This document shows positions 1-7,072 of a DNA stretch of 11,291 bases, in pieces. The DNA lies in assembly GCA_017617145.1 (NCBI GenBank), contig JAFZWX010000202.1:1-11291 (forward strand), in the 5' to 3' direction. How positions within the stretch are numbered: position 1 is the first letter of the stretch; each line of letters starts with the position of its first letter. Under the pieces are notes generated by a model, which saw only the letters and a list, made by a program, of their open reading frames with translations, did not search any database and had not been told where the DNA came from. The stretch is from Treponema sp. (lineage in GTDB: Bacteria; Spirochaetota; Spirochaetia; Treponematales; Treponemataceae). The position numbers and the translations under genes are program-made.

Positions 1-174
1 AAAAAACTTTAACCCTTTAAGATTACTGTCTACGAGCAAATCAATATCGCTGCTTTCGGTTGCATAGCCTTTTGCATAAGAACCAAAAAGCACTGCCGAC
101 TTTACATTGTAAAGCAGAAAAACAGGAGAAAGCTTATTCTTAATGTATTCCAACGAATAAACTGATTTGTTCAT
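1..174 (-). CDS. MNT-type nucleotidyltransferase, N-terminal part (runs off window)
   Basis: The reading frame starts at ATG 174-172 and stays open for 58 codons to the left edge, so the stop lies outside the window. Residues 31-49 read GSYAKGYATESSDIDLLVD, which fits the nucleotidyltransferase signature GS-x-A-x-G-x-A-x(3)-SD-I-D, where the two aspartates of SDID bind metal. This is the small MNT/MntA class (pol-beta superfamily). Its members are often antitoxins of HepT-MntA toxin-antitoxin pairs that AMPylate the HepT toxin, but others have unknown roles. The partner gene, if there is one, would lie beyond position 1 and cannot be seen. The start is only 9 nt after the GH94 stop codon and has no strong ribosome-binding site, apart from a distant AAAGGG inside the GH94 end. 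It is probably co-transcribed or translationally coupled with GH94. The family call is firm; the toxin-antitoxin role is a guess. Confidence 0.85.
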   Translation of the reverse strand, partial: MNKSVYSLEYIKNKLSPVFLLYNVKSAVLFGSYAKGYATESSDIDLLVDSNLKGLKFF

Positions 175-183
175 ATGTTAATA

Positions 184-2610
184 CTATACCCTTTCAGCTT
201 TCACTTCAACAGCAGCTTTGCCCATAACAGCCACAATCTTAGAACCATCTTTGAGGATTCCAATAGGAATAACTGCTGCGTCAAGGCGCTTGCCATCTAC
301 TTCGAGGTATGCAATTCCTTTGCAAACATGTTCAGGATTCTTTACTTCAATATGAAGGTTCATTTTGCGCCAGCGGCGTTCTACGGTGTAGCCGTCCCAG
401 TCGTGTTTGATACATGGGTCAATTAACAAGCCGTCGTACTGTGGTTTAATTCCGAGCATGTACTGGGTGATTGCATAATAGCTCCAGGTACCAGCCCCCG
501 AAAGCCAGCTTACACGTGTATTTCCAGGGCGCTTGCTGAATGTAGAATATGTTGTCTGTCCAACTACATAAGGTTCACTCTGGCGGATTTCTGCTTTGTC
601 GTTGTATGCAGCAGGAATGGCAGCCTTGCAGTATTCGTAAGCGCGATCGCCGTTACCAAGCATAGTTTCTGCAATGATACCCCAGCCCTGTGTGTGGTTA
701 AAGATACCTGCATTTTCCTTAATACCAGGAAGGAATACTACTGAGCTCATAATGTCGCTGCGGGTCTTTACAAATGGAGGAGCACAAAGCATAAGGCCGT
801 ATGGAGTTGCAAGCTTTTCTTTTACGCTTTCCATACAAATCTTAGCCTGTTCTGCAGTTGCGGCAGATGACATAACAGCCCAAACCTGAGTATTAAAGTA
901 AATCTGACCTTCTTCTATAGACTGAGTTCCGTAAACAGTTCCGTCTTCGCCAACAGCCCAGATAAACCATTTTCCGTCCCAGCATTTTTTCTGAATGTTT
1001 GCGTCCAGGGTTTCGCGCTGAGCAAGAGCCCAAGCAGCTTCATCTTTCTTGCCAAGTCGTTCAGAAATATCTGCATAAGTTGTAAGACCAAGACGCAGCT
1101 GGAATGCAACAAATAATGACTCACCGTGGTAGCCCAACTTCAGACAGTCGTTCCAGTCTGCCAAAAGTCCACAAGGAAGTCCGTCTGCACCCATACGCTC
1201 CAAATTAAATTCAAGTGCACGGCGTAAGTGTCCGTAAACTGTTGCTTCTCCACCGTCGGCATAAGGAACTACCTTGTTGTAAAAATCAAAATTTCCGCTT
1301 TCTGCAACATAACAAGGTACTGCATTAAAGAACCATTCACAGTCATCAGAACGGAACTGGTCTGGAGCAGGAGCCTTTTCGTGGCCTGCATTAAAATCTT
1401 TTGAAATTACAGGAACAGCACCACCATTCTGGCACTGACCGCTTATCATTCTAACAAGGCGTTCTTCTGCTTCTTCCGGAATTGCAGCAGAAACACCAAG
1501 AATATCCTGAACAGAATCGCGGTAACCAAGTCCATCGCGTTCACCGTTGTAAACAAGACTAGCGGCACGGCTCCAGGCAAAAGTAATCAAACAGTTATAA
1601 AGTCCCCATACATTTACTGTGTGGTTAATATCCTCGTCCGGAGTAATTGCTTTGTAAGAACCAAGCTTTGCATGCCATGCTTTAACAAGCTTATCAAATT
1701 CTTCATCGGCGCGCTTAAAGTTTCCAAACTCATTGATGATTTTCTGGCCAACAGCACGGGCATCGCCAATACCAAGCATAAGCATAACTTCTTTTGTTTC
1801 GCCTGGCTGCAATTCCAAATCGCCCTGAACAGTACCACAAGAGTTATCACCAAAAGCTTCGGAATTAGTACATGCACCTTCCATTACAACTTTTGGATGC
1901 TCATAGCTGCCGTAAGTTCCAATAAAGGCTTCGCGGCTTGTATCAAAACCAGTCATTGGAGTACCAATCAAAGAAACCCACTGGCTCATATAAGCACTAC
2001 CAACTTCATATTCCGGATGCTGAATGTAAAGATTATCCTGAATAGAATAGCGCAAAAGATTATCGCCAACCTTTTCGCCCTTTACAATAAAAATAGAATA
2101 CTGAAGGTTTACCTGATCCTGAGTTGTATTCCACTGATTTGCAAATTCACAGTAAGAAAACAGGCGGATTTTTCGAACTTTGTCGCTGTTATTTGTTACC
2201 TTAAGGCGCCAGTATTCAAAGTTCTGTCCAAGCGGAACATAATATTTTGTCTCGCTCTTAATGCCTTTATATTCAGAAGTAATAATTGTATAAGCAGTTC
2301 CATGGCGGCATTCACTCTTATACTGGTCAAGAGGCTTTCCTACAGGCTGCCATGAAGCAGACCAAAAGTCTCCGTCGTCCTGGTCACGAAGATAAAAATA
2401 TCGTCCAGGCTGATCCATAGGAATAGAATTAAAGCGCAGACGCAAAAAGCGACCCTGTGCACCAGATTTATAAAAACCATAACCACCTGCATTGTTTGTA
2501 ATTACAGCACCATAAACTGTAGAACCAAGATAGTTACTCCAGCTAGTCGGTGTGTCCGGGCGAGTAATTACATACTCAGCGTTGTCATCATCAAAATAAC
2601 CGTATTTCAT
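184..2610 (-). CDS. GH94 disaccharide phosphorylase (cellobiose/chitobiose phosphorylase type)
   Basis: This 808-residue cytoplasmic enzyme has the full length of the cellobiose/chitobiose phosphorylase family, which performs inverting phosphorolysis of a beta-linked disaccharide to an alpha-sugar-1-phosphate plus a monosaccharide. The N-terminus MKYGYFDDDNAEYVITRP is typical. A beta-sandwich (about 1-280) precedes the alpha/alpha-barrel (about 310-730) and a C-terminal beta domain. GYRDSVQD (362-369) and ADWNDC (484-489, with general-acid Asp488) mark the active site. GIKENAGIF-x-H (629-639, His639) and SWLSGAG (701-707) mark the phosphate site. From memory, the Glu at position 649 of Cellulomonas cellobiose phosphorylase aligns with Ser622 or Ser623 here, and the phosphate-site Thr is Ser704, so the acceptor sugar may not be glucose. 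A longer frame from TTG 2622 exists, but GAGGA at 2616-2620 overlaps it and sits 5 nt before ATG 2610, so I chose the ATG. The family is certain; the substrate is not. Confidence 0.95.
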   Translation of the reverse strand: MKYGYFDDDNAEYVITRPDTPTSWSNYLGSTVYGAVITNNAGGYGFYKSGAQGRFLRLRFNSIPMDQPGRYFYLRDQDDGDFWSASWQPVGKPLDQYKSECRHGTAYTIITSEYKGIKSETKYYVPLGQNFEYWRLKVTNNSDKVRKIRLFSYCEFANQWNTTQDQVNLQYSIFIVKGEKVGDNLLRYSIQDNLYIQHPEYEVGSAYMSQWVSLIGTPMTGFDTSREAFIGTYGSYEHPKVVMEGACTNSEAFGDNSCGTVQGDLELQPGETKEVMLMLGIGDARAVGQKIINEFGNFKRADEEFDKLVKAWHAKLGSYKAITPDEDINHTVNVWGLYNCLITFAWSRAASLVYNGERDGLGYRDSVQDILGVSAAIPEEAEERLVRMISGQCQNGGAVPVISKDFNAGHEKAPAPDQFRSDDCEWFFNAVPCYVAESGNFDFYNKVVPYADGGEATVYGHLRRALEFNLERMGADGLPCGLLADWNDCLKLGYHGESLFVAFQLRLGLTTYADISERLGKKDEAAWALAQRETLDANIQKKCWDGKWFIWAVGEDGTVYGTQSIEEGQIYFNTQVWAVMSSAATAEQAKICMESVKEKLATPYGLMLCAPPFVKTRSDIMSSVVFLPGIKENAGIFNHTQGWGIIAETMLGNGDRAYEYCKAAIPAAYNDKAEIRQSEPYVVGQTTYSTFSKRPGNTRVSWLSGAGTWSYYAITQYMLGIKPQYDGLLIDPCIKHDWDGYTVERRWRKMNLHIEVKNPEHVCKGIAYLEVDGKRLDAAVIPIGILKDGSKIVAVMGKAAVEVKAERV

Positions 2611-2615
2611 ATTTT

Positions 2616-2620
2616 TCCTC
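2616..2620 (-). promoter_or_regulatory. Ribosome-binding site deciding the GH94 start
   Basis: GAGGA on the minus strand lies 5 nt before ATG 2610-2608. The alternative TTG at 2622-2620 overlaps this motif and has no motif of its own, so the ATG is the start. Confidence 0.8.
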
Positions 2621-2640
2621 AATTTATTTATATTTCTTAC

Positions 2641-2668
2641 ATTTTATCAGAAAGAACATAGAAGTCAA
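2641..2668 (-). promoter_or_regulatory. Sigma-70-type promoter for the GH94 gene
   Basis: Read on the minus strand, a TTGACT -35 box (2668-2663) is followed by a 16-nt spacer and a TAAAAT -10 box (2646-2641). Each box differs from consensus by one base. Transcription would begin near 2634, giving a leader of about 24 nt that contains the GAGGA ribosome-binding site. The -35 box begins two bases after the stop codon of the esterase gene. GH94 can therefore be expressed independently, although read-through from the esterase is not excluded because no terminator lies between them. Confidence 0.65.
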
Positions 2669-2669
2669 A

Positions 2670-3602
2670 TTAAAAACTATCAAAAAAATCTAAAATCAGA
2701 GTATTGGCCGAAAATCCATTTATAGCCTCCACAGGCCATGAATGATGTCCGCTTTCGATAACAAGATGCCAGACCTGTGCATCACTGTGTCCGCTTTCAT
2801 CACTCCATTTTGTCAAAACAGAATCATTGCCAATTTTTTCCTGCTGTATATTTCCAAGTCCGTTTGATTTTGCCCAATAATCCATAACATCTTCTATTGC
2901 AGGATCTTTTGTAAAACGTGCACTTCCATCACTGTTTTTTGGTATTAATTCATCTTTTTGACCTGTAATCTGCAAAAATCCAATATTATTTTTTTCATTA
3001 CGATTATCCCAGATTAAAGCAGGCATTTTTCCTGCAACACTCACGCATGCTTTTAAGGTATTGCCAGCCTGCATTGCCAGTCTGTGATTCATAAAAGCAC
3101 CGTTACTAAAACCAGCTGTAAAAGTACGCGAAGCATCAAAACCATATTCATTTTGTAAATATTCAGCCAGTGCAGTAATAAACTGAACATCTTTATTACC
3201 CTGCGAAGAAATGCCGGAATTCCAGGCAATCCCGGTTCGAATATTATCACCTTTCTGAACAGAACCGGTTACATATACAACCGCGTATCCCCTTTTGCAC
3301 GCTTCTTTTTCAAAACCATACTCAAAGCGCATACTTTCTGCAGTCATCATATACCCCGGAAGCATAATAACAAGAGGTGCGTTTTCAACAACATCAGGCA
3401 GATCAATTATAAAATCGTGAACAACATCATCAAAGCTGCAGGTATATTTGTTATCATCAAGTTTTTGAATATCAGTAAGTTCCGGAATAGTTTCAGGTTC
3501 TTCAAACGCAGACTTTGTATCTGCCTGAGCCGGCTTTGAAGAAGTACAGGAAAACGCCAGCAGAATAAATAATAAAATAATATAATTAAATAGTTTTTTC
3601 AT
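2670..3602 (-). CDS. Secreted lipoprotein esterase, PHB-depolymerase/feruloyl-esterase family (LpqC-like)
   Basis: This 310-residue alpha/beta-hydrolase begins with a lipoprotein signal: MKK, a hydrophobic core, then LAFSC with lipidated Cys19. That lipobox is relaxed, as in spirochaetes, and the mature protein should be anchored to a membrane outside the cytoplasm. The nucleophile elbow is GFSNG (164-168, Ser166). Asp217 (GQKDELIP) and His287 (GHHSWP) complete a likely catalytic triad. The family (COG3509) includes feruloyl and acetyl-xylan esterases and polyhydroxybutyrate depolymerases. Beside a sugar importer and a phosphorylase, a role in removing ester groups from plant polysaccharide is the best inference. 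The usual His-Gly before the oxyanion loop reads Pro82-Gly83 (MLPGYMM). ATG 3602 is chosen because GGAG lies 6 nt upstream and the signal peptide starts there; a longer frame would translate through a hairpin and a repeat. No clean promoter was found, so it may rely on read-through from the importer operon. Confidence 0.85.
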   Translation of the reverse strand: MKKLFNYIILLFILLAFSCTSSKPAQADTKSAFEEPETIPELTDIQKLDDNKYTCSFDDVVHDFIIDLPDVVENAPLVIMLPGYMMTAESMRFEYGFEKEACKRGYAVVYVTGSVQKGDNIRTGIAWNSGISSQGNKDVQFITALAEYLQNEYGFDASRTFTAGFSNGAFMNHRLAMQAGNTLKACVSVAGKMPALIWDNRNEKNNIGFLQITGQKDELIPKNSDGSARFTKDPAIEDVMDYWAKSNGLGNIQQEKIGNDSVLTKWSDESGHSDAQVWHLVIESGHHSWPVEAINGFSANTLILDFFDSF

Positions 3603-3613
3603 TGATACTCCAT

Positions 3614-3650
3614 AAAAAAAGGACTGCCTAGAACACAAGACAGCCCCTCT
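3614..3650 (-). terminator. Rho-independent terminator or attenuator between importer operon and esterase
   Basis: On the minus strand GGGCTG (3646-3641) pairs with CAGTCC (3626-3621) across a 14-nt loop. The six pairs include one G-U. The stem is followed at once by seven T residues (3620-3614). It lies about 65 nt after the permease 2 stop. The T-run abuts ATGGAG, which holds the esterase ribosome-binding site, so termination and esterase expression are physically linked. Confidence 0.6.
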
Positions 3651-3659
3651 TATTAGATA

Positions 3660-3687
3660 GATTCCCGTGTCAAGCACGGGAATGACA
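3660..3687. repeat. 28-nt hairpin repeat, copy A
   Basis: The unit begins GATT, contains GTCAAGC in the loop region, and ends AATGACA. A perfect 9-bp stem (3661-3669 with 3675-3683) surrounds the 5-nt loop TCAAG. It shares GATT, CG, CAAGC and AATGACA with copies B (9486-9513) and C (9543-9570), while paired stem bases differ in compensating fashion. Two further 7-mers follow, TGTCATT at 3691-3697 and AATGACA at 3703-3709, which look like remnants of another inverted copy. Confidence 0.75.
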
Positions 3688-3715
3688 TATTGTCATTACA
3701 AGAATGACAGACTCA

Positions 3716-4558
3716 TTATCCTTTTACAGAACCCATTGCAACACCGGCAACGATGTACTTAGAAAGGAAGAAATAAACAACGATAAGTGGAAGTGCTGTA
3801 AGGGTAAGTCCAACATAAATAGCACCGTGCTCACGTTTGTAAATATCACCTCTAAGCAATGAAACCATAATAGGCAATGTGTACTTAGCTTTCTTTGTAA
3901 GAAGAATCAAAGGTCTGAACAATTCGTTCCAGCTTGTTACAAAAGTAAAGATTGCCTGAGTAGCAAGAGCAGGTTTCATAATTGGAAGAACAATTACATT
4001 GAAAGTAAAGAATTCCTTTGAACCGTCAATACGAGCCGATTCTACCAATGACGGAGAAACAGAAGGCTTCATATACTGGCGCATAAAGAATACCATACTT
4101 GGAGAAGCAATTGCTGGCAAAATAAGTGTAATAAGCTTATTAGCCATTCCTAATTTATAAACCATCTGATAGAAACCAATTACAGTAATTGTAGCAGGAA
4201 TCATCATAACAGCCATAATGAAACTGAAGAAGAACTTCTTTGCTTTCCATTCATACATAACAAGCGCATAAGCTGTAAGTGTAGAAAAGTACAAAGTTAC
4301 AACAGTAGTTCCTGCAGAAAGAAGGAATGAGTTCATAAAACCAACAGCAGGATTAAATGCTTTTCCGGTCAAAATCTTGAAGTTTTCAAAGAAGTGAGTA
4401 GAAGGAATGAACGAAATAGCGTGCTGCTGAATCTGATATGTTGTACGTGTTGAGTTTACAATCATAATGATGTATGGCAGTAAACTCAAAGCAGCCAGAA
4501 TTATACAAACTATAAGAACAAGAACCTTATATATAGAACCATTTTTCTTATTTGCCAT
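3716..4558 (-). CDS. Sugar ABC transporter permease, MalG/UgpE type (CUT1), permease 2
   Basis: This 280-residue inner-membrane protein has about six membrane segments, for example 10-34, 76-100, 110-130, 142-160, 198-220 and 246-272. It forms the translocation pore with permease 1. The ATPase-contact (EAA) loop is visible as ESARIDG (173-179) followed by IVLP, a spacing typical of binding-protein-dependent permeases. The short N-terminus before the first segment and the charged end GSVKG fit the MalG-like subfamily. The gene starts at ATG 4558 with GGAG 6-9 nt upstream. The start lies inside the end of the permease 1 gene, an 11-nt overlap that indicates translational coupling. It is the last importer gene; a terminator-like hairpin follows. 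The family is certain. The cargo cannot be read from the permease and is inferred from the neighbouring GH94 enzyme. Confidence 0.95.
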   Translation of the reverse strand: MANKKNGSIYKVLVLIVCIILAALSLLPYIIMIVNSTRTTYQIQQHAISFIPSTHFFENFKILTGKAFNPAVGFMNSFLLSAGTTVVTLYFSTLTAYALVMYEWKAKKFFFSFIMAVMMIPATITVIGFYQMVYKLGMANKLITLILPAIASPSMVFFMRQYMKPSVSPSLVESARIDGSKEFFTFNVIVLPIMKPALATQAIFTFVTSWNELFRPLILLTKKAKYTLPIMVSLLRGDIYKREHGAIYVGLTLTALPLIVVYFFLSKYIVAGVAMGSVKG

Positions 4559-5564
4559 TTTTTACTCCTTTTGCTTCTTTAGCAGCAAGTTTCATTTCTG
4601 CTTTTCTGGCTTTTTCTTCAGCCTTGCGCAATTTTTCAAGTTTTACTTCATCCTTATCGCGCATAGAGAAGAAGAGGATAGCAGAAGCAGCAACAATGAT
4701 AATAAACATAATCATACTCATTGCAGAAGCTCTGTTATAGAAGCATCGTCCCTGGAATGCAAGCTGATAAATAAGAACGCTTGTTGTAAGAGTAGAGTTA
4801 TCAGGTCCACTGTTAGGAACAAAGTTCAACGGAATATCGAACATGTTCAAACCACCAATAAGGCTTGTTACGAGAGTAAAGAGCATGATTGTTCTGATAC
4901 TTGGAATAGTAATTTTCCAGAACACCTGCCATCCGTTTGCACCGTCAATATCTGCAGCTTCAAAAATTTCCGGATCAATACCAAGTACACCAGAAATAAT
5001 GATAATCATTGTGTAACCGTACCACATCCAGGTCTGAATAAATATTACAATATTCTGTGCAGCTTTTCTGCTTGCAAGGAAGTAAATTTCATTTCCTTTT
5101 TCTATGAACTTAAGTCGGATGAGAAGATCATTAACTGGTCCCATAGGATAAGCAAAAAGAGCATTAAACAGGATGGCTACAGTTGCAGCTGTGATAATGT
5201 TTGGCATATAGAAAAGTACTTTAAATGCTCCCTGTCCAGGAATCTTAACACGTGTGTTAGTAAACCAGGCAGCAAGCAAAAGTGCCATAATCATCTGAGG
5301 AATAAAGTTACAAACCCACAATTTAATAGTGTTTTTCAACGCTGTGTGGAATGTAGGCATTGTCAATACTGTTTTGTAATTAGAAAAAAACTTACTCAAA
5401 CTAAGGAAACTCCAGGAGGTTTTTCCTGGTCCCTGTAAGTTTGTAAAACCAATAATTGCAGTATAAATTGTTGGATAAAAAGCAAAAATTAAATATGCAA
5501 CAATAAAAGGAATGCTGAATATGTAACCATACTTAGCATAACTGATTTTTCCTTTTTTCTTCAT
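4548..5564 (-). CDS. Sugar ABC transporter permease, MalF/LacF type (CUT1), permease 1
   Basis: This 338-residue inner-membrane permease carries the EAA loop EAADIDG (202-208) followed by ITIP, where the ATPase docks. The first membrane segment (about 14-40) ends in FYPTIYT, common in this subfamily. Further segments lie near 83-100, 115-140, 170-195, 225-240 and 281-301. After the last segment there is a Lys/Glu/Ala-rich tail (about 303-338) predicted to be a cytoplasmic charged helix, longer than in many relatives. ATG 5564 is preceded by GGGGTG with a 6-nt gap. A GTG three codons earlier lies within that motif, so the ATG is preferred, though the ribosome-binding site is not ideal. The gene lies 138 nt after the binding-protein gene and overlaps permease 2 by 11 nt. 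The family is certain; the cargo is presumed to be an oligosaccharide. Confidence 0.95.
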   Translation of the reverse strand: MKKKGKISYAKYGYIFSIPFIVAYLIFAFYPTIYTAIIGFTNLQGPGKTSWSFLSLSKFFSNYKTVLTMPTFHTALKNTIKLWVCNFIPQMIMALLLAAWFTNTRVKIPGQGAFKVLFYMPNIITAATVAILFNALFAYPMGPVNDLLIRLKFIEKGNEIYFLASRKAAQNIVIFIQTWMWYGYTMIIIISGVLGIDPEIFEAADIDGANGWQVFWKITIPSIRTIMLFTLVTSLIGGLNMFDIPLNFVPNSGPDNSTLTTSVLIYQLAFQGRCFYNRASAMSMIMFIIIVAASAILFFSMRDKDEVKLEKLRKAEEKARKAEMKLAAKEAKGVKNGK

Positions 5565-5646
5565 GTTGGACACCCCAAAACTAGATTAGATGTATTTATT
5601 AAACTTTTTTTATAGATTGCGCCATAATGACGCTTGTTGTAGGTAC

Positions 5647-5678
5647 AAATTAGGGCTGCCACAAGACAGCCCTAATTT
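5647..5678 (-). terminator. Intercistronic stem-loop after the binding-protein gene
   Basis: A perfect 12-bp inverted repeat (5647-5658 with 5667-5678) surrounds an 8-nt loop, 24 nt after the binding-protein stop codon. On the minus strand the stem ends in ATTT but lacks a long T-run, so it is at best a weak terminator. Stem-loops here in sugar importer operons commonly stabilise the upstream message or stop part of the transcripts, giving more binding protein than permease. It can form on either strand. Confidence 0.7.
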
Positions 5679-5702
5679 ATTGAAATCAATAAGTACTAAC
5701 TA

Positions 5703-7013
5703 TTAGTAACCAAGCTTATCAGCAACTGTCTGCTTGAAGTCTTTAATAGCATCTGCACGTGATTTCTGTCCGTTAGCATAAGCACGAACCTGGTCACGCC
5801 AGATTGAGTTGATTTCTTCGTCGTACTGTGTAAGGTTCTTACCATTAGCATAAGCACCAGCTGGTACGAAGTAGTCGAACATGTTCTGTCCGCCAAGGAA
5901 TTCAAGTTTTCCGTCTGACTTAGACATTACAGTTCCAGAAGATACTGTATCTTTTGTTCCACCTGGTCCGTTCAAAGTACCATTTGCCCAGTGATAGAGG
6001 AGACCTGTGTTAGATGTATCAAGAGTGATCCACTCAATGATTCCCTTACAAATAGCCTTCTTGTTCTTATCCTTAGCAGCAACTTTTGAACCGAGAACCC
6101 ATGTACCACCCCAGAAGAATCCGATTGGTGAGTTACAAACAGCCCAGTCGCCGTATGTATCTTTTGAGTTTCCAGCCATTACGTAGTTGATGAGCCAAGC
6201 TGGTCCGAAGAATCCGAGTACTGGTTTAGCTCCGAGTTCTGCCATATCAGCATACCAAGCATCTGTCCAGTCCTGTGTCTTGTTTGACCAACCATTGTCT
6301 GTAAGGTTCTTTGAAACGTCAAGGAAAGCTTCACGTTTTGGATCGAGGTAGAGCTGATCGTCTACAATCCAACCCTTGTCAGAAGAGTTTTCAATAGCGT
6401 GCCAGATATCACCGTCACCAGAAACAATAGCTACACCATTGTCAGCACATTTCTTAGCAGCATCCCAGAATTTATCCCAAGACTGTGAACCACCACCAAT
6501 AGCAGCCTGTACAGTTTTTGGATCATCTGAACCGAATACTTTCTTAGCAACTGAGCGGTTGTAGATGAAACATCCACCAGTAGCCTGATATCCAAGACCT
6601 ACTACCTGTCCTTTTTCGTTAGAACCGATATCTACAGTGTAAGAAGCGATGTCAGCATCTTTGATTGCCTTGTCGATCTTGATACCAAAATCTTTGTAAG
6701 GAGCAGCAAATTCAGACATATCACCCTTTGAATATTTAAGGATGAATGCAGCTTCTGCAGCGTAAAGATCTACTTCACCATTCTTCAAAGCTTCGTTCAA
6801 AGCTGGCTGGTAAGCACCGTCTGTAGTAGCGATGATTGTTGTGTTCAATTTTGCATTTACACTTGGGTTGTTAGCGAGGTATTTTTCAACCATGCCAGGA
6901 ACTTCGTCTGTAAATGCCCACAAATTGATTGTTACTGGTGTAGCTTTTTTAGCAGCTCCAAATACTGATGAAGCAACCAAGAGAGCACACATAACTGATA
7001 GGATTTTTTTCAT
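5703..7013 (-). CDS. Sugar ABC transporter substrate-binding protein (CUT1, extracellular family 1)
   Basis: This 436-residue protein starts with MKK, a hydrophobic stretch and SVFGA, a good type I signal peptide with cleavage near residue 20. No cysteine follows, so the mature protein is expected to be free in the periplasm rather than lipidated. The start of the mature part (VTINLWAF) and the C-terminal pattern WRDQVRAYANGQKSRADAI, where a helix precedes the final amphipathic helix, are typical of family 1 sugar-binding proteins. Many tryptophans and tyrosines (for example GFFWGGTWVLG and TQDWTDAWYADM) could stack on sugar rings. ATG 7013 has AGGA 4 nt upstream. The gene is first in the importer operon and has its own strong promoter; a stem-loop follows it. 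The ligand is unknown. The nearby GH94 enzyme suggests a beta-linked di- or oligosaccharide. Confidence 0.95.
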   Translation of the reverse strand: MKKILSVMCALLVASSVFGAAKKATPVTINLWAFTDEVPGMVEKYLANNPSVNAKLNTTIIATTDGAYQPALNEALKNGEVDLYAAEAAFILKYSKGDMSEFAAPYKDFGIKIDKAIKDADIASYTVDIGSNEKGQVVGLGYQATGGCFIYNRSVAKKVFGSDDPKTVQAAIGGGSQSWDKFWDAAKKCADNGVAIVSGDGDIWHAIENSSDKGWIVDDQLYLDPKREAFLDVSKNLTDNGWSNKTQDWTDAWYADMAELGAKPVLGFFGPAWLINYVMAGNSKDTYGDWAVCNSPIGFFWGGTWVLGSKVAAKDKNKKAICKGIIEWITLDTSNTGLLYHWANGTLNGPGGTKDTVSSGTVMSKSDGKLEFLGGQNMFDYFVPAGAYANGKNLTQYDEEINSIWRDQVRAYANGQKSRADAIKDFKQTVADKLGY

Positions 7014-7046
7014 TTTCCTTTCCTCTTGTATAAGTTTTTTTTATTT

Positions 7047-7062
7047 TAGGGAAAACTCCCTA
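7047..7062 (-). promoter_or_regulatory. Hairpin at the 5' end of the importer mRNA
   Basis: TAGGGA and TCCCTA form a perfect 6-bp stem with a 4-nt loop. It begins about 4 nt after the expected transcription start and lies well before the ribosome-binding site. No T-run follows in the transcript direction, so it is not a terminator. A role in protecting the mRNA 5' end is possible but not shown. Confidence 0.45.
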
Positions 7063-7072
7063 TGTAACCTTT

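Noticed and set aside
1621..2355. Open frame on the plus strand opposite GH94
   Set aside because: It is antisense to conserved GH94 sequence and its product resembles no family.
3668..3673. Consensus TTGACA on the minus strand as a -35 box for the esterase
   Set aside because: It is part of the hairpin repeat, and no -10-like box lies 16-18 nt downstream (the sequence there is AGAGGG).
3603..3677. Upstream extension of the esterase reading frame
   Set aside because: The extra residues come from the hairpin repeat and the terminator-like stem, while the signal peptide and ribosome-binding site point to ATG 3602.
4467..5438. Long open frame on the plus strand opposite the permease genes
   Set aside because: It lies antisense to two clear ABC permease genes, its product is rich in Cys, Asn, His and Ser with no recognisable domain, and it lacks a promoter. 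It is a by-product of codon use in membrane proteins.
7014..7066. Riboswitch in the importer leader
   Set aside because: The leader is only about 53 nt and contains one short hairpin without a terminator or any known aptamer pattern.
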